A stretch of DNA of 64,000 nucleotides from Gerris lacustris. Its lineage: Eukaryota > Arthropoda > Insecta > Hemiptera > Gerridae. Below the pieces are notes generated by a model. That model did not search any database. It was given only the letters and a program-made list of their open reading frames with translations, and had not been told where the DNA came from. Numbering within the stretch: position 1 is the stretch's first letter; the number at the start of each line of letters is the position of its first letter. A program made the translations under genes and the position numbers. Below are positions 21,559-33,507 of this stretch, piece after piece. Where the stretch lies: NCBI GenBank assembly GCA_951217055.1, contig OX578279.1:76089631-76153630 (forward strand), written 5' to 3'.

Positions 21559-23373
21559 CTAGGCATCGCGTGGCTCTATCATTGAACCAGCGTATTGCTA
21601 TGAATAATGAATATTAAGGAATTTACTTATCATGATTAATGTCATTGTTGTAGATAAGTGGAAGTATGTTTTTATTTATTTTTTACTTCCTATACAGGGT
21701 TCACACTGACCTGGAAAGTCAGGGAAAATCAGGGAATGTCAGGGAAAATAATCGAGGTCAGGGAAAGTCAGGGAAACTTTTTGAAATAACCCTAAAATCA
21801 GGGAAAATAACCAAACTTTAGGTAAAATAAGCCAAAAGTCAGGGAAACAAAATTTGTCAATTAAATAAACTATAAACGAACAAGCCCCTTGTTTTTTGTG
21901 ACTCAGATGAATTTGTTTAACTAATTTTTATTACGAGTATATGGTTATTTAACTCTGATATAAGAAACAAAATTCTGAAGAAGAAACAAAGTATGGTTAC
22001 ACAACTTGCATAATTGATTAATAAAATTTGAGTAAATTTTTAGTGTACAAAATCAAAAAGTTGGCAATAAAAATCAGTTATTTTATTCGACTACGTTAGT
22101 GGTGGAGATTATTATGACAAGTAAATATACGAGTATATATATGAAACAAATATTTTTCATCAAAAATATTTTATATTAATGTTGAATGTTAAAAAAATTC
22201 TTGGACATATATACATTGTATTTTTAAAGTAAAATAATAATTAAAATTATTTTGAAGATGAGCAATTAAAAACATAACTTCTTTTACAGTGAAAAAATAG
22301 GCTCATGAAAAAAAACAAATTTTTAATTAGAAAAAATAACGTGACCAGAAAAAAACTTGTTTACATCTCTAAGCCCAACTAATCATATTGAGGGGGCCAT
22401 ATTTTGTGATTTTTTAAAAAAATATTAAACTATATTAGGTATATTAGTTACTTACTGTTAAATTCTACATTTTAGGTATTTATGAGTGCACTTTATTTAA
22501 AGGAAAAAACCCTTTTCTTAATATTTTTACTTTAATTAACCAGATTAAACTGTGGTGACTTTTTAATGTTTATTAAGGTTTTACATTACTTTAAGTGTAT
22601 AAACAAATGGTGTGAATAAATATTTAATATTAAATTTACGAGATTGTTATTCTTTTCTTTTTTTTTTAATTTGTCAGGGAAAATTGATCAACATAGTCAG
22701 GGAATCTCAGGGGATGTCAGGGAAATCAAAATCAAATTTTAAGTGTGAACCCTGCTATATAACTACATGCCTAACGCCTATAACAATCTTAACCGCCCGC
22801 AGTAGCTTTAAAATTATTATTATAAACTATCACTTCGCTACACAAAAACTTCTGCTTGTATCAAGTTGAAATTTTACATGCCTATTTCAATTGTACTATA
22901 GACGATGTATATTAAGTTTTATTAAAATCGTTACGTTAGAACATAAGAAATCTACAAAAATGTTGCTTTCTCTAGTTTAAAGGTTTAGATCTGTTTTTAT
23001 AGTTTTCACGATCTTTATTACTTCATAGCCGTGCTGTTGGTTTTACTAAAAAATGATCTAAATAAAATTATAATTATTATTAAAAAATGATCGTCTCATC
23101 GAGTAGTTGATATTATAATCTTTTCCCATCCTGAAATTCCAATTTTAAATTTTATGTTCACGTTTACGCGAGCGTTGCGCGCGAACTCTTAGACGGATAA
23201 CGTTGTCCAACGAACTTAGCCTCAGTATTAGTAAGAGGAACATGTATACCAAATTTCAACTAAATCAGTCAACTTTTACTCGAGTTATCGTCGGACTCGT
23301 AAACGTTACTGACAGACAGACAAACAGACAGACAAGATGCATAGTTTGTTAAATGTAAGAAGCTCGCTTCAAT
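21559..23373 (+). repeat. Rep-C element interrupted by a hAT-like insertion
   Basis: It begins CTAGGCATCGCGTGGCTCTA and ends GAAGCTCGCTTCAA followed by TTAA. The interior carries the Rep-C landmarks TTTCAATTGTACTATAGACG, AAATCGTTACGTTAGAAC and a CAGACAGACA run. The element 21695-22754 splits it. Confidence 0.8.
21695..22754. mobile_element. hAT-like element with TCAGGGAAA subterminal repeats
   Basis: The inverted ends are CAGGGTTCACACT at 21695 and AGTGTGAACCCTG ending at 22754. TCAGGGAAA or close variants occur about ten times near the left end and several times near the right end, as expected for transposase-binding subterminal repeats. The flanks share only CTATA (5 bp), so the class is probable rather than proved. 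The interior is AT-rich and non-coding. Confidence 0.75.
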
Positions 23374-24185
23374 TAAAGCTAATTACATTTGCTACAACAT
23401 CTCTCCCTATGACTATACCAGTTAAATGAGTACTTTCCTCGATTTCGGGGTCAAAAGATACCAAATCTTAAAATTTCACTTTTTTTTGAAAATATTGCCA
23501 ATTTTTGGAGGATTGTATCTTGGCAACTATTGGTCGTACATAGCTGGTTCTGGCCTCAACTTGTAGGAAATTTACTCTACTTTAAAAACATAAATGAATT
23601 GTTTACATGAAAAGAAACTCATAGTTTAGGAGATGTAAAAACAAAAAACCGCAACAAGTGCGAAAATTTTGAGTACCACAAAGTTAGCACAGATCTTTGG
23701 AAGCTGCAAAATTGGATATACTGGTAGTGCTCCTGACAACATATTAAAAAAATCAGAAGTAGCCGTTAGTTTGCGATTTTATCGATGTATAGTGTACTAT
23801 TCGACTGGTCTTTATTTTAAACTGCTGGGAATTCTTTAAATACGCGGTATCACGCCAAAGAGTTTTTTTCATTTTCAAATATTCGGTCGCTAACGTCTAG
23901 TGTAGGAGAATGTTGTTTGTCAATAAACTAAGGATCGCGCGCTTGGCTTTCATTCAATAGACTATACTGAATATTAAGAAAATATTTGATCATGATTAGA
24001 TGATAATATGATAGTTACTGAAAGACAAACAGGATGCATTTTTATAATGTCGTAAGGTATAAAAATAGTTTTATTATTTACAAGAGGATTTTTTTTTTTT
24101 TAAATATGGGGGATTGATCCCCCATATCCCCCCCTAGGTACGCCCCTGCGTGTAACACTAAATCTAATTAAAAAAACTGTAAGAC

Positions 24186-24839
24186 AATGGCGCCCCATCC
24201 ACTGTCGTTCTTTCCGTAAGGAAAGCCGATTTGTCAAGAAAGAGTGTTAGTGTATAGGGTTCAAGAGGAAAGAATGGCAGGATTATAATCTTACAAGATC
24301 ATCCCGTCACTCCATCCTCTCCATTCTTGACAACCGATAAGTTTCATGTGGATGGGATAGAGATAACTGTAGAGATCCACTGTCGTTCTTTCCATAAGGA
24401 AAGCCGATTCCGTCAAGAAAGAGTGTCAGCGTATGGGGTTCAAGAGGAAAGAGCAGCAGGATTATTATCTTGCAAGATTAGCCCAGTTAGGCAACGAATC
24501 TCAAAGGTTTGTATGACACGACACGCTTTCCCTCGACGAGACAACATTCCCTTGGAAAGTGAGAGGAAAGAGACCACCCACACGCGTTCTTTCCTTCTGG
24601 CCTCACAAAATTTAAAAACAAACAGGATTACGATATTTCATGTGGATGGGCAACGAAGGGATTGTAGTCACACGACAAGCCTGCAGGATGGAATGAGCAG
24701 ATAGTCTCACAGGAAAGAGTGCTGGAAAGTGGTTGTGTGGATGGTAATGAACATGATTATCAATCATGCCGTGCTTTCCTTCGCGATTAAGAAAAAGGAA
24801 AGTCTGCCGGGAAAGAACGACTGTGGATGGGGCGCTATT
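24186..24839. mobile_element. TIR element, GCGCCCCATCCAC ends
   Basis: The left end AATGGCGCCCCATCCACTGT and the complement of the right end (AATAGCGCCCCATCCACAGT) match over about 30 bp including GTCGTTCTTTCC. An internal block of about 100 bp (GTCAAGAAAGAGTGT, GGGTTCAAGAGGAAAGA) is repeated 176 bp apart. It is GC-richer than its neighbours. The superfamily is undetermined; the flanks do not give a clean target duplication. Confidence 0.75.
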
Positions 24840-24849
24840 ATGACATTTC

Positions 24850-25010
24850 TATACACAAGTGTGACATTCCTTTCTTTGTACCAAGGTACATTAGACTAAA
24901 TATCCCTTTGTCTTAATAGTAATTTAGACTAAGCAATATATACTACTCTCTACATTCTACAAGTTCCTTTGTCTAAATAACTATTAAGACAAAGGGATAA
25001 AGGAGGGTGC
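24850..25010 (-). repeat. Rep-K fragment
   Basis: AAGTGTGACATTCCTTT and ACATTAGACTAAATATCCCT are the complement of the internal blocks of the element at 10925-11475. An inverted CCTTTGTCTAAATA / ACAAAGGGATA pair is included. Confidence 0.55.
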
Positions 25011-25210
25011 TAAAGTTAAAAAGTACCATTTTTTGTTTCCGATTTTCTACAAAATAAAATTTATTTTCATCTATATATCTCAGGAACTAGATTTCTCTCG
25101 CGAAAACGGCTTTAAATTAACTACATTTTAATATTCTTTTTCTTATTGGGCTCTAGGGATGATCATTAACAAAACATTTCTATTTTTAAAAAGAAAAATT
25201 TTATCGGTGC

Positions 25211-25244
25211 AAATTTTCGCCCATGCCTGGGCATCATCAGACTT
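25211..25244 (-). ncRNA. Hammerhead-like motif
   Basis: The minus strand reads CUGAUGA (25234-25240), U, GCCC, loop AGGCAU, GGGC, GAAA (25215-25218). The core is fully conserved, with a perfect 4-bp GC stem II and the extra U typical of the other minimal copies. Confidence 0.5.
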
Positions 25245-25285
25245 TTATCTGAGTAATAATAGTGTTCATTTCAATCTCCTTTTTT

Positions 25286-25866
25286 GCTTCCGAGCTTACC
25301 GAAGGTAACGGAAGCTATGTGATTGTTCTGAAGAACGAAACATTTTTAGGTCTCCGATTTCAAAAATTCCAAGACAGAAATCCGTTTCAGACATCTGGGA
25401 TCATTTTTGGTTCCGTGTCTGTCTGTCGGTTGGTCTGTCGTTCAATTTTTGCGAACCAAAGTACCTAACTACACGTCCAATTTTAATGAAATTTGTGTGG
25501 TAGGTCATGAGTAGTCCATTGTTGGTCCCATATAAGTTTCAACATTTTACTCTCATTTGTTTCTCTTCCACATTCACACAAACATACATTTATTTACTCC
25601 TATAGCTTCAAAATTACTTATCTGATTTGTATACAACTTTTATAGTTTATCGAAAGTAGCCCGCAGATAGCCTCAGATTAATTTGAACCGTCTGCGCTCT
25701 TTAACTTTTGCTCAATTGATACTTTAATTCAAGTATAAAATCAAAACAATTTTGACAGATTAAAAAAAAACAGGGGAAACAAATTAGACAATAATGGCTT
25801 GCAAAAGCATAAAATCAAAAAGTACGTGATAGCATGCGAGGAAGCTATGTGCCACACCAATTGGCA
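25286..25866 (+). repeat. Rep-A copy, plus, well preserved
   Basis: It has an intact hairpin GAGCTTACCGAAGGTAACGG, full interior and GTGCCACACCAATTGGCAG end. Flanking 25125-25175 and 25885-25925 are an inverted pair (AATATTCTTTTTCTTAT and its complement). Confidence 0.85.
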
Positions 25867-26680
25867 GTCTATTTTATAAACAATTCTCTAGAGCCCGCTA
25901 TAAGAAAAAGAATATTAGAAAATTATGGTATTAACTGAAGAATAATTAAACTATACACTTTAGAATTTTAATTTGAAAAATAAATTATAAACACGTTTTT
26001 TTGAGTATTTGAAAAGGTTGCGCCCCAAAAGTTAGTGCTAAAATTTACGATTTCTCTTTTGGGTGATTTTTCTGAACGTGTGCCAAATTTCATTGAAATC
26101 TGCACAGTTTAGACTCCACACGTCTGCACGGATGACGTAACATTCGTTCAGTTAAGCCGGATTGCATTAAATATCTACTACTATGAATATACAATAGTAA
26201 ACTGATTTAATTTATTTGATTTAATTGATGAGATTTAGTTTGTGTTCAGTAGTTAAATTTAGATTTGTTTTAACTAAAATGAGACGAGGGCAACTCTAAA
26301 GGAGTAGTAAATGGACACTAAATCTTCACTAACCAGAGAGTCATTATACTGTTACTACCAAGGAGACTTAATAAATTTAAATTAACTTCTTTCGTTTTTC
26401 CGAACGTTAAGATTCCAAACTTGAGATAACTACCCTTTAACTTAGGGGCTGAAAATCTTAAATCTTTACTAACCGAGGGGCATCTCGCAATATGAAAGCT
26501 ATAAAAAAACTGTTAAGCGTTTAATATAAAGGCTACTTTTAAAATCTATCATCTTTACTCCATTATCCCTATAAGTGTAGGTTAGTGGAAAACTGTTATT
26601 ATATTGATTTATCTCTTATAACAAAATAAAATAAATTTTCTGAGTTGCAAAAAAAAAAAAAAATTAATAAAAAATAGATT
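25867..26680. other. Intron with a Rep-N fragment
   Basis: Positions 26030-26135 (GATTTTTCTGAACGTG, GCCAAATTTCATTGAAATC) resemble part of the Rep-N copy at 38500-38936. The rest is unassigned. Confidence 0.45.
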
Positions 26681-27246
26681 GCCAATTAGTATGGCACATA
26701 TAGCGTCCTCGTATCCTATCACGTACTTTATTGATTTTATGCTTTTACAAGCTATTATTGTTTAATTTATTGAATCATTTCTTCCGTTTTTTTAATCTGT
26801 CTAAATTGTTTTGTTTTTTACATGAATAAGAATATCAATTAAGAAAAAGCAAAAGAGCCGCAGACAATTAAAATTAATCTGGTGCTACCTGCGGGCTACT
26901 TTTAACAAACCATCTAAATTTCATAAAAAAAGCAGATAAGTACTTGAGAAATTATAGGTGTAAATAAATGTATGTTTGTGCGCATGTTGAAAGGGAAAAT
27001 AATGGGAGCAGAAAATTTATATGTGGCCAACGATGGGCTAATTATGGCATACCATACAAATTTCATTAAAATCGGACGTGTAGTTTTTAAGATATATGTT
27101 TGTCCGCAAAAATTGAGCGATAGACAGACACGGAACAAAAAATGTTCCCTGATGTGTGAAACGGATTTCGGTCTTGGAATTTTTGGAGTTGAAGACATAA
27201 AATATTTTCCACATAGTTTCCGTTACCTTCGGTAAGCTCGGAAGCA
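26681..27246 (-). repeat. Rep-A copy, minus
   Basis: It starts with the complement of the CAATTGGCAG end and finishes with the intact hairpin TTCCGTTACCTTCGGTAAGC. The full interior is present. Confidence 0.85.
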
Positions 27247-27266
27247 ATAAATAAATATATAAATAA

Positions 27267-28002
27267 TTGAAGCGAGTGCAAGCGAGCTTCTTACATTCAA
27301 CAAACTATGCATCTTATCTGTCTGTCTGTAACGTTTACGCGTATCGTCACACGCGTAAACTTGAGTAAAAGTTGACCGATTTAGTTGAAATTTGGTATAC
27401 ATGTTCCTCTTACTAATACTCAGGCTAAGTTCGTTGGACAGCGTGATCCGTCCAAGAGTTCGCGCGCAACGCTCTCGTAAACGAGAGGTTCAAAATTAAA
27501 TTGGAATTTCAGGACGGGAAAAGACTCTATTATCATCTATTCGATGAGACGAGCATTTTTTTCAAATAACATTTTTTAGTAAATCCAACAGCGACACCGC
27601 TATGAATTAATAAAGATCGCTAAAACTATTAAAGCGGACCTAAACGTTTTTAATAGAGAAAACAACCTTTTTACCGATATCTTACGTTCTAATGTAACGA
27701 TTTTAATAAAACTGCATATACACCATCTAATGCACAATTGAAACAGGCATGCAAAATTTCAATTTGATACATGCAGTAGTTTTTTGTAGCAAAGAGATAC
27801 ATTTTATAATAATTGAAAAGGAGATGTGTGGTTAGAGGAATAGTAAGAATGCGGGGTGGTTCCCTTACTACTAGCCGCTGTACTACTACTATACGCATTA
27901 TCTATAAACACATCATGATTCATGATTAACTATTTTTTCAATATTCAATACATATTTATAACTTATACGCTCGCTTCAATGATAGAGCCACGCGATGCCT
28001 AG
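27267..28002 (-). repeat. Rep-C copy, minus
   Basis: It runs from TTGAAGCGAGTGCAAGCGAG to GAGCCACGCGATGCCTAG. The interior matches 34647-35423 throughout. It lies between a Rep-A and a Rep-B copy with only short spacers. Confidence 0.85.
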
Positions 28003-28016
28003 TTATTATTATTATT

Positions 28017-28573
28017 GCTTCCGCGCTTACCAAAGGTAACGGAAGCATTGTGTTCACTTTTGAGAACAAAAGAGTTTTATGCCTCTGATTTTAAAAATTC
28101 CAAGACAGAAATCCGTTTCAGACATCAGGGAACATTTTTGGTTCCGTGTCTGTCAGTCGGTCTGTGTGTCCGCGAATCGTGAAACGTGCGACGATAACTT
28201 GAGTAAATTTTGATGAAATTTGGTAGACATGTTTATTTTACCAATGCTCAGGTCGAGTTCGTTGGACAACGTTATCCGTTCAAGCGTTCACGCTCAACGC
28301 TTGCGTAAACGAGAACTTCAAATTTAAAATTAGAAATTTTCGGTCGGAAAAAAATCAAACCTTATCTATTCAATGAGACGAACATTTTTTTCAAATACAA
28401 TTTTTTAGTAAAACCTACAGCGACACCCCTATAAAGTGTTAAAGATCGCTAAAAAATGTTAATTGTTCTTACACAATAAACAATATAACAATAAAGTAAT
28501 AAAACTTTAATGTTAATATAACAATAAAGTACATGATAGGATGCGAGGAAGCTTGTGCCACACTAATTGGCAG
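28017..28573 (+). repeat. Rep-B copy, plus
   Basis: It has the hairpin GCTTCCGCGCTTACCAAAGG, the Rep-B interior and the end CACTAATTGGCAG. Confidence 0.8.
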
Positions 28574-28734
28574 TGTTTTTTTGTTGTTTTTTTTCGCTCC
28601 TTGAGTTTCGCCATTATTTGAAGTTCTAGGTCTTCTGGTGGTGATCAGTTTAAATCTAGTCCGTGGTCTCAAACCTCAGACCTTGTTGGAAACATTCAGT
28701 TTAAGTTAACGTTGTTACTTCACAAGGACAACAT

Positions 28735-28775
28735 GTACTCCCTTGAAGATGCTCCCAACATTGGGTGCGAAATTT
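28735..28775 (+). ncRNA. Degenerate hammerhead-like motif
   Basis: UUGAAGA (28743-28749) replaces CUGANGA by one base. It is followed by U, the stem GC-CCCA/UGGG-GC and GAAA at 28769-28772. The upstream ACAACATGTAC block and the downstream GGGGAAGGCTATG block recur around 40015-40130, so it belongs to a dispersed family. Confidence 0.35.
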
Positions 28776-29029
28776 CGAAACCAAAATCCTAAATTTCGCG
28801 GTCACCATTGAAACACCTAGAACTTTATATTTAGACCAAGCGGGGAAGGCTATGTAATAGTAGCACCAATATTTACTCATATTTTCTGTTTGAATAGATA
28901 AAGTGGATGTAGCAAGATGTTTAAAGAGAGCTTGACATGTCGTACAGGGTGAAGGGATCAGAGGCTCTCAAGCCGTTATATTCCTCTGTATTTGCCCTGA
29001 CAGGGTGTTTTACTAACATCTATATTCTT

Positions 29030-29805
29030 TTAGCGAATTTTCAAAGAAAATTACGCTATTGCAATGGCTTCAAAATTTTTGTAATAAGAATTTTTGAATT
29101 TTTTTTCCATGGAAATCCGTTTTAGACCATTCTGAATTGATTCCTAAAATTTAACATTTTTTTTATGTATGTATGTATATATGTATGTATACATATATGT
29201 ATGTATATATATGTATGTATACATATATGTATGTATATATGTATGTATACATATATGTATGTATATATGTATGTATACATATATGTATGTATGTATGTAT
29301 GTATACATATATGTATGTATATATGTATGTATACATATATGTATGTATATATGTATGTATATTTGTGTCACTCCAGACGATAACTCCCCTTAGGATGCAC
29401 TTAAAAATTTCATCAAATTTTAAAATGTCAATAATATCAAAAGAAAGGATGAGTTCGTTGGCCAGAAATTTTGGAGTTCATTTAGGGGTCAAATTTTTAT
29501 AATTTAGGGTCAAAAATAGCATAAATCTGTGTTTTTTCCATTTTACCCCCCTTTTATATGAAAATATGATAAACGTGTACATAACAACAATTACTGTACT
29601 CTTAAAGAGCTTTCCAACGAAATGCATCTTGAAGGGTAAATACTATTTTGACTTTTGTACCCCTACCCCTGTGTACCAATTTTTTTTTCATCCATGCAAA
29701 TTTTAAATCAAAATTTTCCTATATTATCATAAGCCAATAATACGCAGATTTCTTTCAAAATTCGCTCATTAAGTCATGGTGCATGACTGGACTTTTTAGT
29801 TTTAT
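29030..29805 (+). repeat. Rep-D copy with expanded (TATG)n
   Basis: It starts TTTTAGCGAATTTTCAAAGA and ends AAGTCATGGTGCATGACTGG. The other copy, 56758-57347, is nearly collinear but has only a short TATG tract. Conserved blocks include CACTCCAGACGATA and GAGTTCGTTGGCCAGAA. Confidence 0.8.
29166..29362. repeat. (TATG)n/(TATA) compound microsatellite
   Basis: About 197 bp of ATGTATGTAT and ACATATATGT units arranged in a higher-order pattern. It produces several spurious tyrosine-rich ORFs in all frames. Confidence 0.95.
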
Positions 29806-30215
29806 TTGTCGCTACCCTTTAACAAATGCTTACTTCTAGACTGAATCGAATTTTTTTTACCTCTAATTTATCTTTTGCTTCCGAGCTTACCGAAGGTTAC
29901 GGAAGCTCTGAAAAGCGAAGAAATCCGTTTCAGAAATCATTAAACATTTTTGGTTCCGTGTCTGTCTGTCGGTCTGTCGCTCAATTTTTGCGAACCAACA
30001 TATATTAAAAACTACTCATCTGATTTATTGAAATTTGGATGGTGGATCATAATTAGCCCATTGTTAGTCTTTTATTCATTTCAACATTCTGTACCCATTA
30101 GTTTATCTTAGCCTATTGTTGGTCCCATATAAGTTTCAACCTTCTGATCCTATTTATTTCTCTTTCAAAAGCGCACAAACATACATTTATTTACACCTAT
30201 AACGCATCAAAAGCA
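29806..30215 (+). repeat. Truncated Rep-A copy (5' part)
   Basis: The hairpin at 29878 (GCTTCCGAGCTTACCGAAGG) is intact but the copy stops near 30215, after TTACACCTATAACGCATCAA. It joins directly to a Rep-M copy without the Rep-A 3' end. Positions 29806-29877 are unassigned. Confidence 0.75.
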
Positions 30216-30775
30216 CTTAATTTTGCATGCCTGTTTCAACTGTACTTTAGACGATGTGTATGAAGTTTTATTGAAATCGTTACGTTAGAACGTATAAGAT
30301 ATCGGTAAAAACGTTGTTTTCTTTATTTAAAACGTTTAGGTCCGCTTTAATAAATTTTGCGATCTTTATCACTTCATAGCAGTGTCGGTGTTCGTTTTAC
30401 TAAAAAAAATTATTTAAAAAAAGTTGTTTGTCTCATTAAATAGATGAAGTTAGAATTTTTTCCCGTCCAAAAAATCCAATTTTAAATTTGAAGCTTACGT
30501 TTACGCGAGCGTTGCGCGTGAACGCTTGGGCGGATAACGTTGCCCAACGAACTTAGCCTGGGCATTGGTAAAATGATCATGTGTACCAAATTTCAACTAA
30601 CTCGGTGATCTTTTACTTAAGTTATTGTCATCGATAGATTTCGTGACGGATTTTGCGTGACGGTGATTTTGTGACGGTTATTTTGTGACGGTAATTTTGG
30701 TCGTTTTTTTCGGATTCACTCCCGGGCTCCAGAACGTGCCATAAGGAACTTCGTTCCAAAAATAGAACGCAAGGA
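30216..30775 (+). repeat. Rep-M copy, plus
   Basis: It shares TTTCAACTGTACTTTAGACG and AAATCGTTACGTTAGAACG with Rep-C but ends differently, in ATTCACTCCCGGGCTCCAG and AAGGAACTTCGTTCC. It is fused to the Rep-A fragment on its left. Confidence 0.75.
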
Positions 30776-30789
30776 AGGAAGTCATATGT

Positions 30790-31629
30790 GCCACACTAAT
30801 TGGCAGGAGTATTTTAAGATTCGATGATACAAAAAGGATAAATATTATTTCAGTTTATTCCATCTCACTGATTTTCTGAAAACAAATTTGGTGGTATGTT
30901 TTGAGCGCATGTTGACGGTGCTTTCGTAAAACATGGTCAAAATGTAAACAATATGCGATTATTAAAGAGGCGGGACAAGTTCCGCACCAATGATTGTGTC
31001 GGTAGATGCGTTACGTAGCTGATCCCTTCGTTCCAAACACATACACACGCAAGTTATTGATCGGAACGTTAAATAACAGACGTGAAAAGCTGGGCTTATG
31101 GTACATGGTACTAATAATTATGTGTTTGAGCCACAAAACACATAATTTCTTGCATATAAAGTATATATGTGAAGGTTGAAATTGAACCCCTCTCCCCTGT
31201 AAATAGGCATTCATATAGCTGAATAAATTCATACTAAAGGGTTAGGAAGGCTGTCTAATAATTCATTTTTTACATGAAAGACCATGTTTGTAATTTATCA
31301 TTTCGAAGCTTTTTAATGTGTAGAAACCGTATGAAAATTACGTAAATATGTATTTAGCGTACGTAGTATTCAACAAATATGCTTAATAATATGAAGTAAA
31401 TCCGATAGATTGAGAGTAATTTATTGGAAATAATATTTAAAGCTTTGGGATAAAATACACGAATGTAATGATTTATATTAGGGTTACTAACTTTATCTAT
31501 ATAACTTATTGAGATTAATAAATTAACTCTATATAGGTATAGATTGCATTAACTAATCACATTTATATGAACTAAATATAATAATAACTTTATCTTCGTA
31601 TCTAGATTAAATATGACCATTTATTAATC
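30790..31629. other. Intron sequence, nothing recognised
   Basis: No repeat or gene could be assigned. Confidence 0.5.
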
Positions 31630-32640
31630 ACTAGCTGGATACCCGTGCTTCGCTACGAAATGGGTTATTTTTATTTAGATGGGTTTATAAACTACCATCA
31701 AGAAGCATTTAAATTATTTTACTAAGAGAGAATATCTACATTCTATCTCTCCCACATATTTCTATGCCCCCTCCTCTTTGATAATATAATTTGCAAATAT
31801 CCCAATTACTAATTAATTCCGACTACTGATAAAAAATTCTTAAAAGTCAACTTTCCGTGTCTTTTTACATCCCTGGGTTGAAATTTGAATTATATACTTA
31901 CATCCAAAATACGTGCCCTTTCTCAATTATTAACTTCCTAACTTTAGGAGATCGGTCAGGGCTCGATTCCCCTTCTTTTCTTACTTTGTCCCTATGTTCT
32001 CCTTTGGGATAAAATGAAAAATTATTTCAAGATAAAAAGAACTTTTTATATACCTACTACGTTTTTAAATTTTCTGTTGAATCGTATGTAATGTTGATAA
32101 TATAATTATTATTGTTATATAATATATAATGTTAGTAAAAAAAATATGTTCCGAATTTATTTACTTCACATAAATGACAACCATCTAAGACCTGATCTTA
32201 AACCTATAAAAGGACAAATCTTTGTACAACGGATCTCCCCAACACCAAATCTAAAGCGTGCCATCGATATATTTGAAATAATATAATCGATAAATAATAT
32301 AATCGATATTTCCTGTTTTGTTGTCATTCAATTTTTATCTATCACAAATTTGAGACCCGTCAAAATGAAGATTGCGTAAACATGGGATATGGCAAAGCAA
32401 ATAAAATAACTTGCGGATTTTTTCCGAACTAACTTTCCGTACAGCAAAATTTGCTGAAAACCAATTAAATTCTGCTGAAAGATGGCTAAATGTATTAAAA
32501 TAATGCATTGTCATCGTGTTCTGAGCTATGCTAAAAGTTTCAAATGTTCTAGCTATTCGGGAAGTTAGTTAGAAATCGATTGCCAGATTTGTAGCGGACA
32601 AACAAACAAACAAACAAGAAACCAAGCTAATAAAAACGTA
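31630..32640 (+). repeat. Rep-O: retroelement-like repeat with (CAAA)n end
   Basis: It starts CACTAGCTGGATACCCGTGC followed by TTCGCTACG, a head common on arthropod repeats. It ends ATTGCCAGATTTGTAGCGGA, then a CAAACAAACAAACAAAC tail. A minus-strand copy of the last 500 bp lies at 50290-50680, with the tail conserved. No reverse transcriptase frame is visible. Confidence 0.6.
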
Positions 32641-33499
32641 GTAAAAATCCCTATTGGCAGATATCAATATAATTTAGAATTTATTATAGTACGTAAACAC
32701 TCGTAGATTTTATTTTAGTTTTAAAAAGTGGTAATAATTATGTTAGTAAAAGTTTAGGTAAGGTAAAGTGTGATTTATAAACTATTTAAATAATATATGT
32801 GACATTTATTTTAAAAAATTAATCAAAAAAGAATTATTGTTTTTTGACAGCGATTGAACAGTTCTCCCTACAGAAATTTTCACAAAACATAAAATATTGT
32901 CTGTAGCTTTTTCTACAACTTGGTTAAATATATCACCCACAGAATTAAGATTAAAAGATTTTTTTAACGATGTAAATATAGTTAAAAGGAAGAACATTTG
33001 AATAGTTGTTTTTGTACGTAAAGAAAATATTAATAGATATATGAGTGCAATTTAGTATCTTAATCGACTTGATATGTTAATATTTCGCTCTTGTATATTA
33101 AAGGGAAGTAGATTCTAAGTGTGTGCTGATTTACAAGAAGATTTGACTAGTTAGTGTAAGATTATATGATTTGACTGGTGGAGTTTAGCAAGTTCATTTG
33201 TAGTTATTAGTCCGGAGGCACGTTATCTTGGTAGACAGCGGTACTAGTGCAGCTAGGGAGACATGCTTCAGTAGTCCCTAGCGCCCTATTTATTATAGCC
33301 TAGCCCTACAGCTAACTTCTGTTGTACATAGTTGATAAAGGGCCTTTAATTAGTCTCTCTTAAGTTACAACTGTTCTATCTATTTCTAAGTCTATATATT
33401 GTTACGGTTTTTATAACTTGACCAACTCAGTCGGTTGCTGGAGGTGGGCTTATGATTAGGGAGTAAATCATTTCCTGATTTTTAAAAATAATAAAATAT
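32641..33499. other. Intron sequence, nothing recognised
   Basis: No repeat or gene could be assigned. Confidence 0.5.
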
Positions 33500-33507
33500 A
33501 AAATAGA

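Larger units (their letters stand above)
21213..24148. mobile_element. hAT-like transposon with perfect 8-bp TSD
   Basis: The terminal inverted repeats are CAGGGGCGTACCCAGG at 21213 and the complement of CAGGGGCGTACCTAGG ending at 24148. The flanking octamers are identical, CGTGTAAC at 21205-21212 and 24149-24156. A G/C-run subterminal region lies just inside each end, and a hairpin TATGGGGGAT/ATCCCCCATA sits at 24105-24126. No transposase frame is present. The interior is filled with later insertions (21559-23373 and 21695-22754). Confidence 0.9.

Noticed and set aside
24327..24704. 125-codon ORF inside the TIR element 24186-24839
   Set aside because: It runs through internal direct repeats of a MITE-like element, and the two repeat copies read in different frames; no transposase motif is seen.
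29144..29502. Overlapping tyrosine/cysteine-rich ORFs on both strands
   Set aside because: All derive from the (TATG)n compound microsatellite and stay open in several frames at once.
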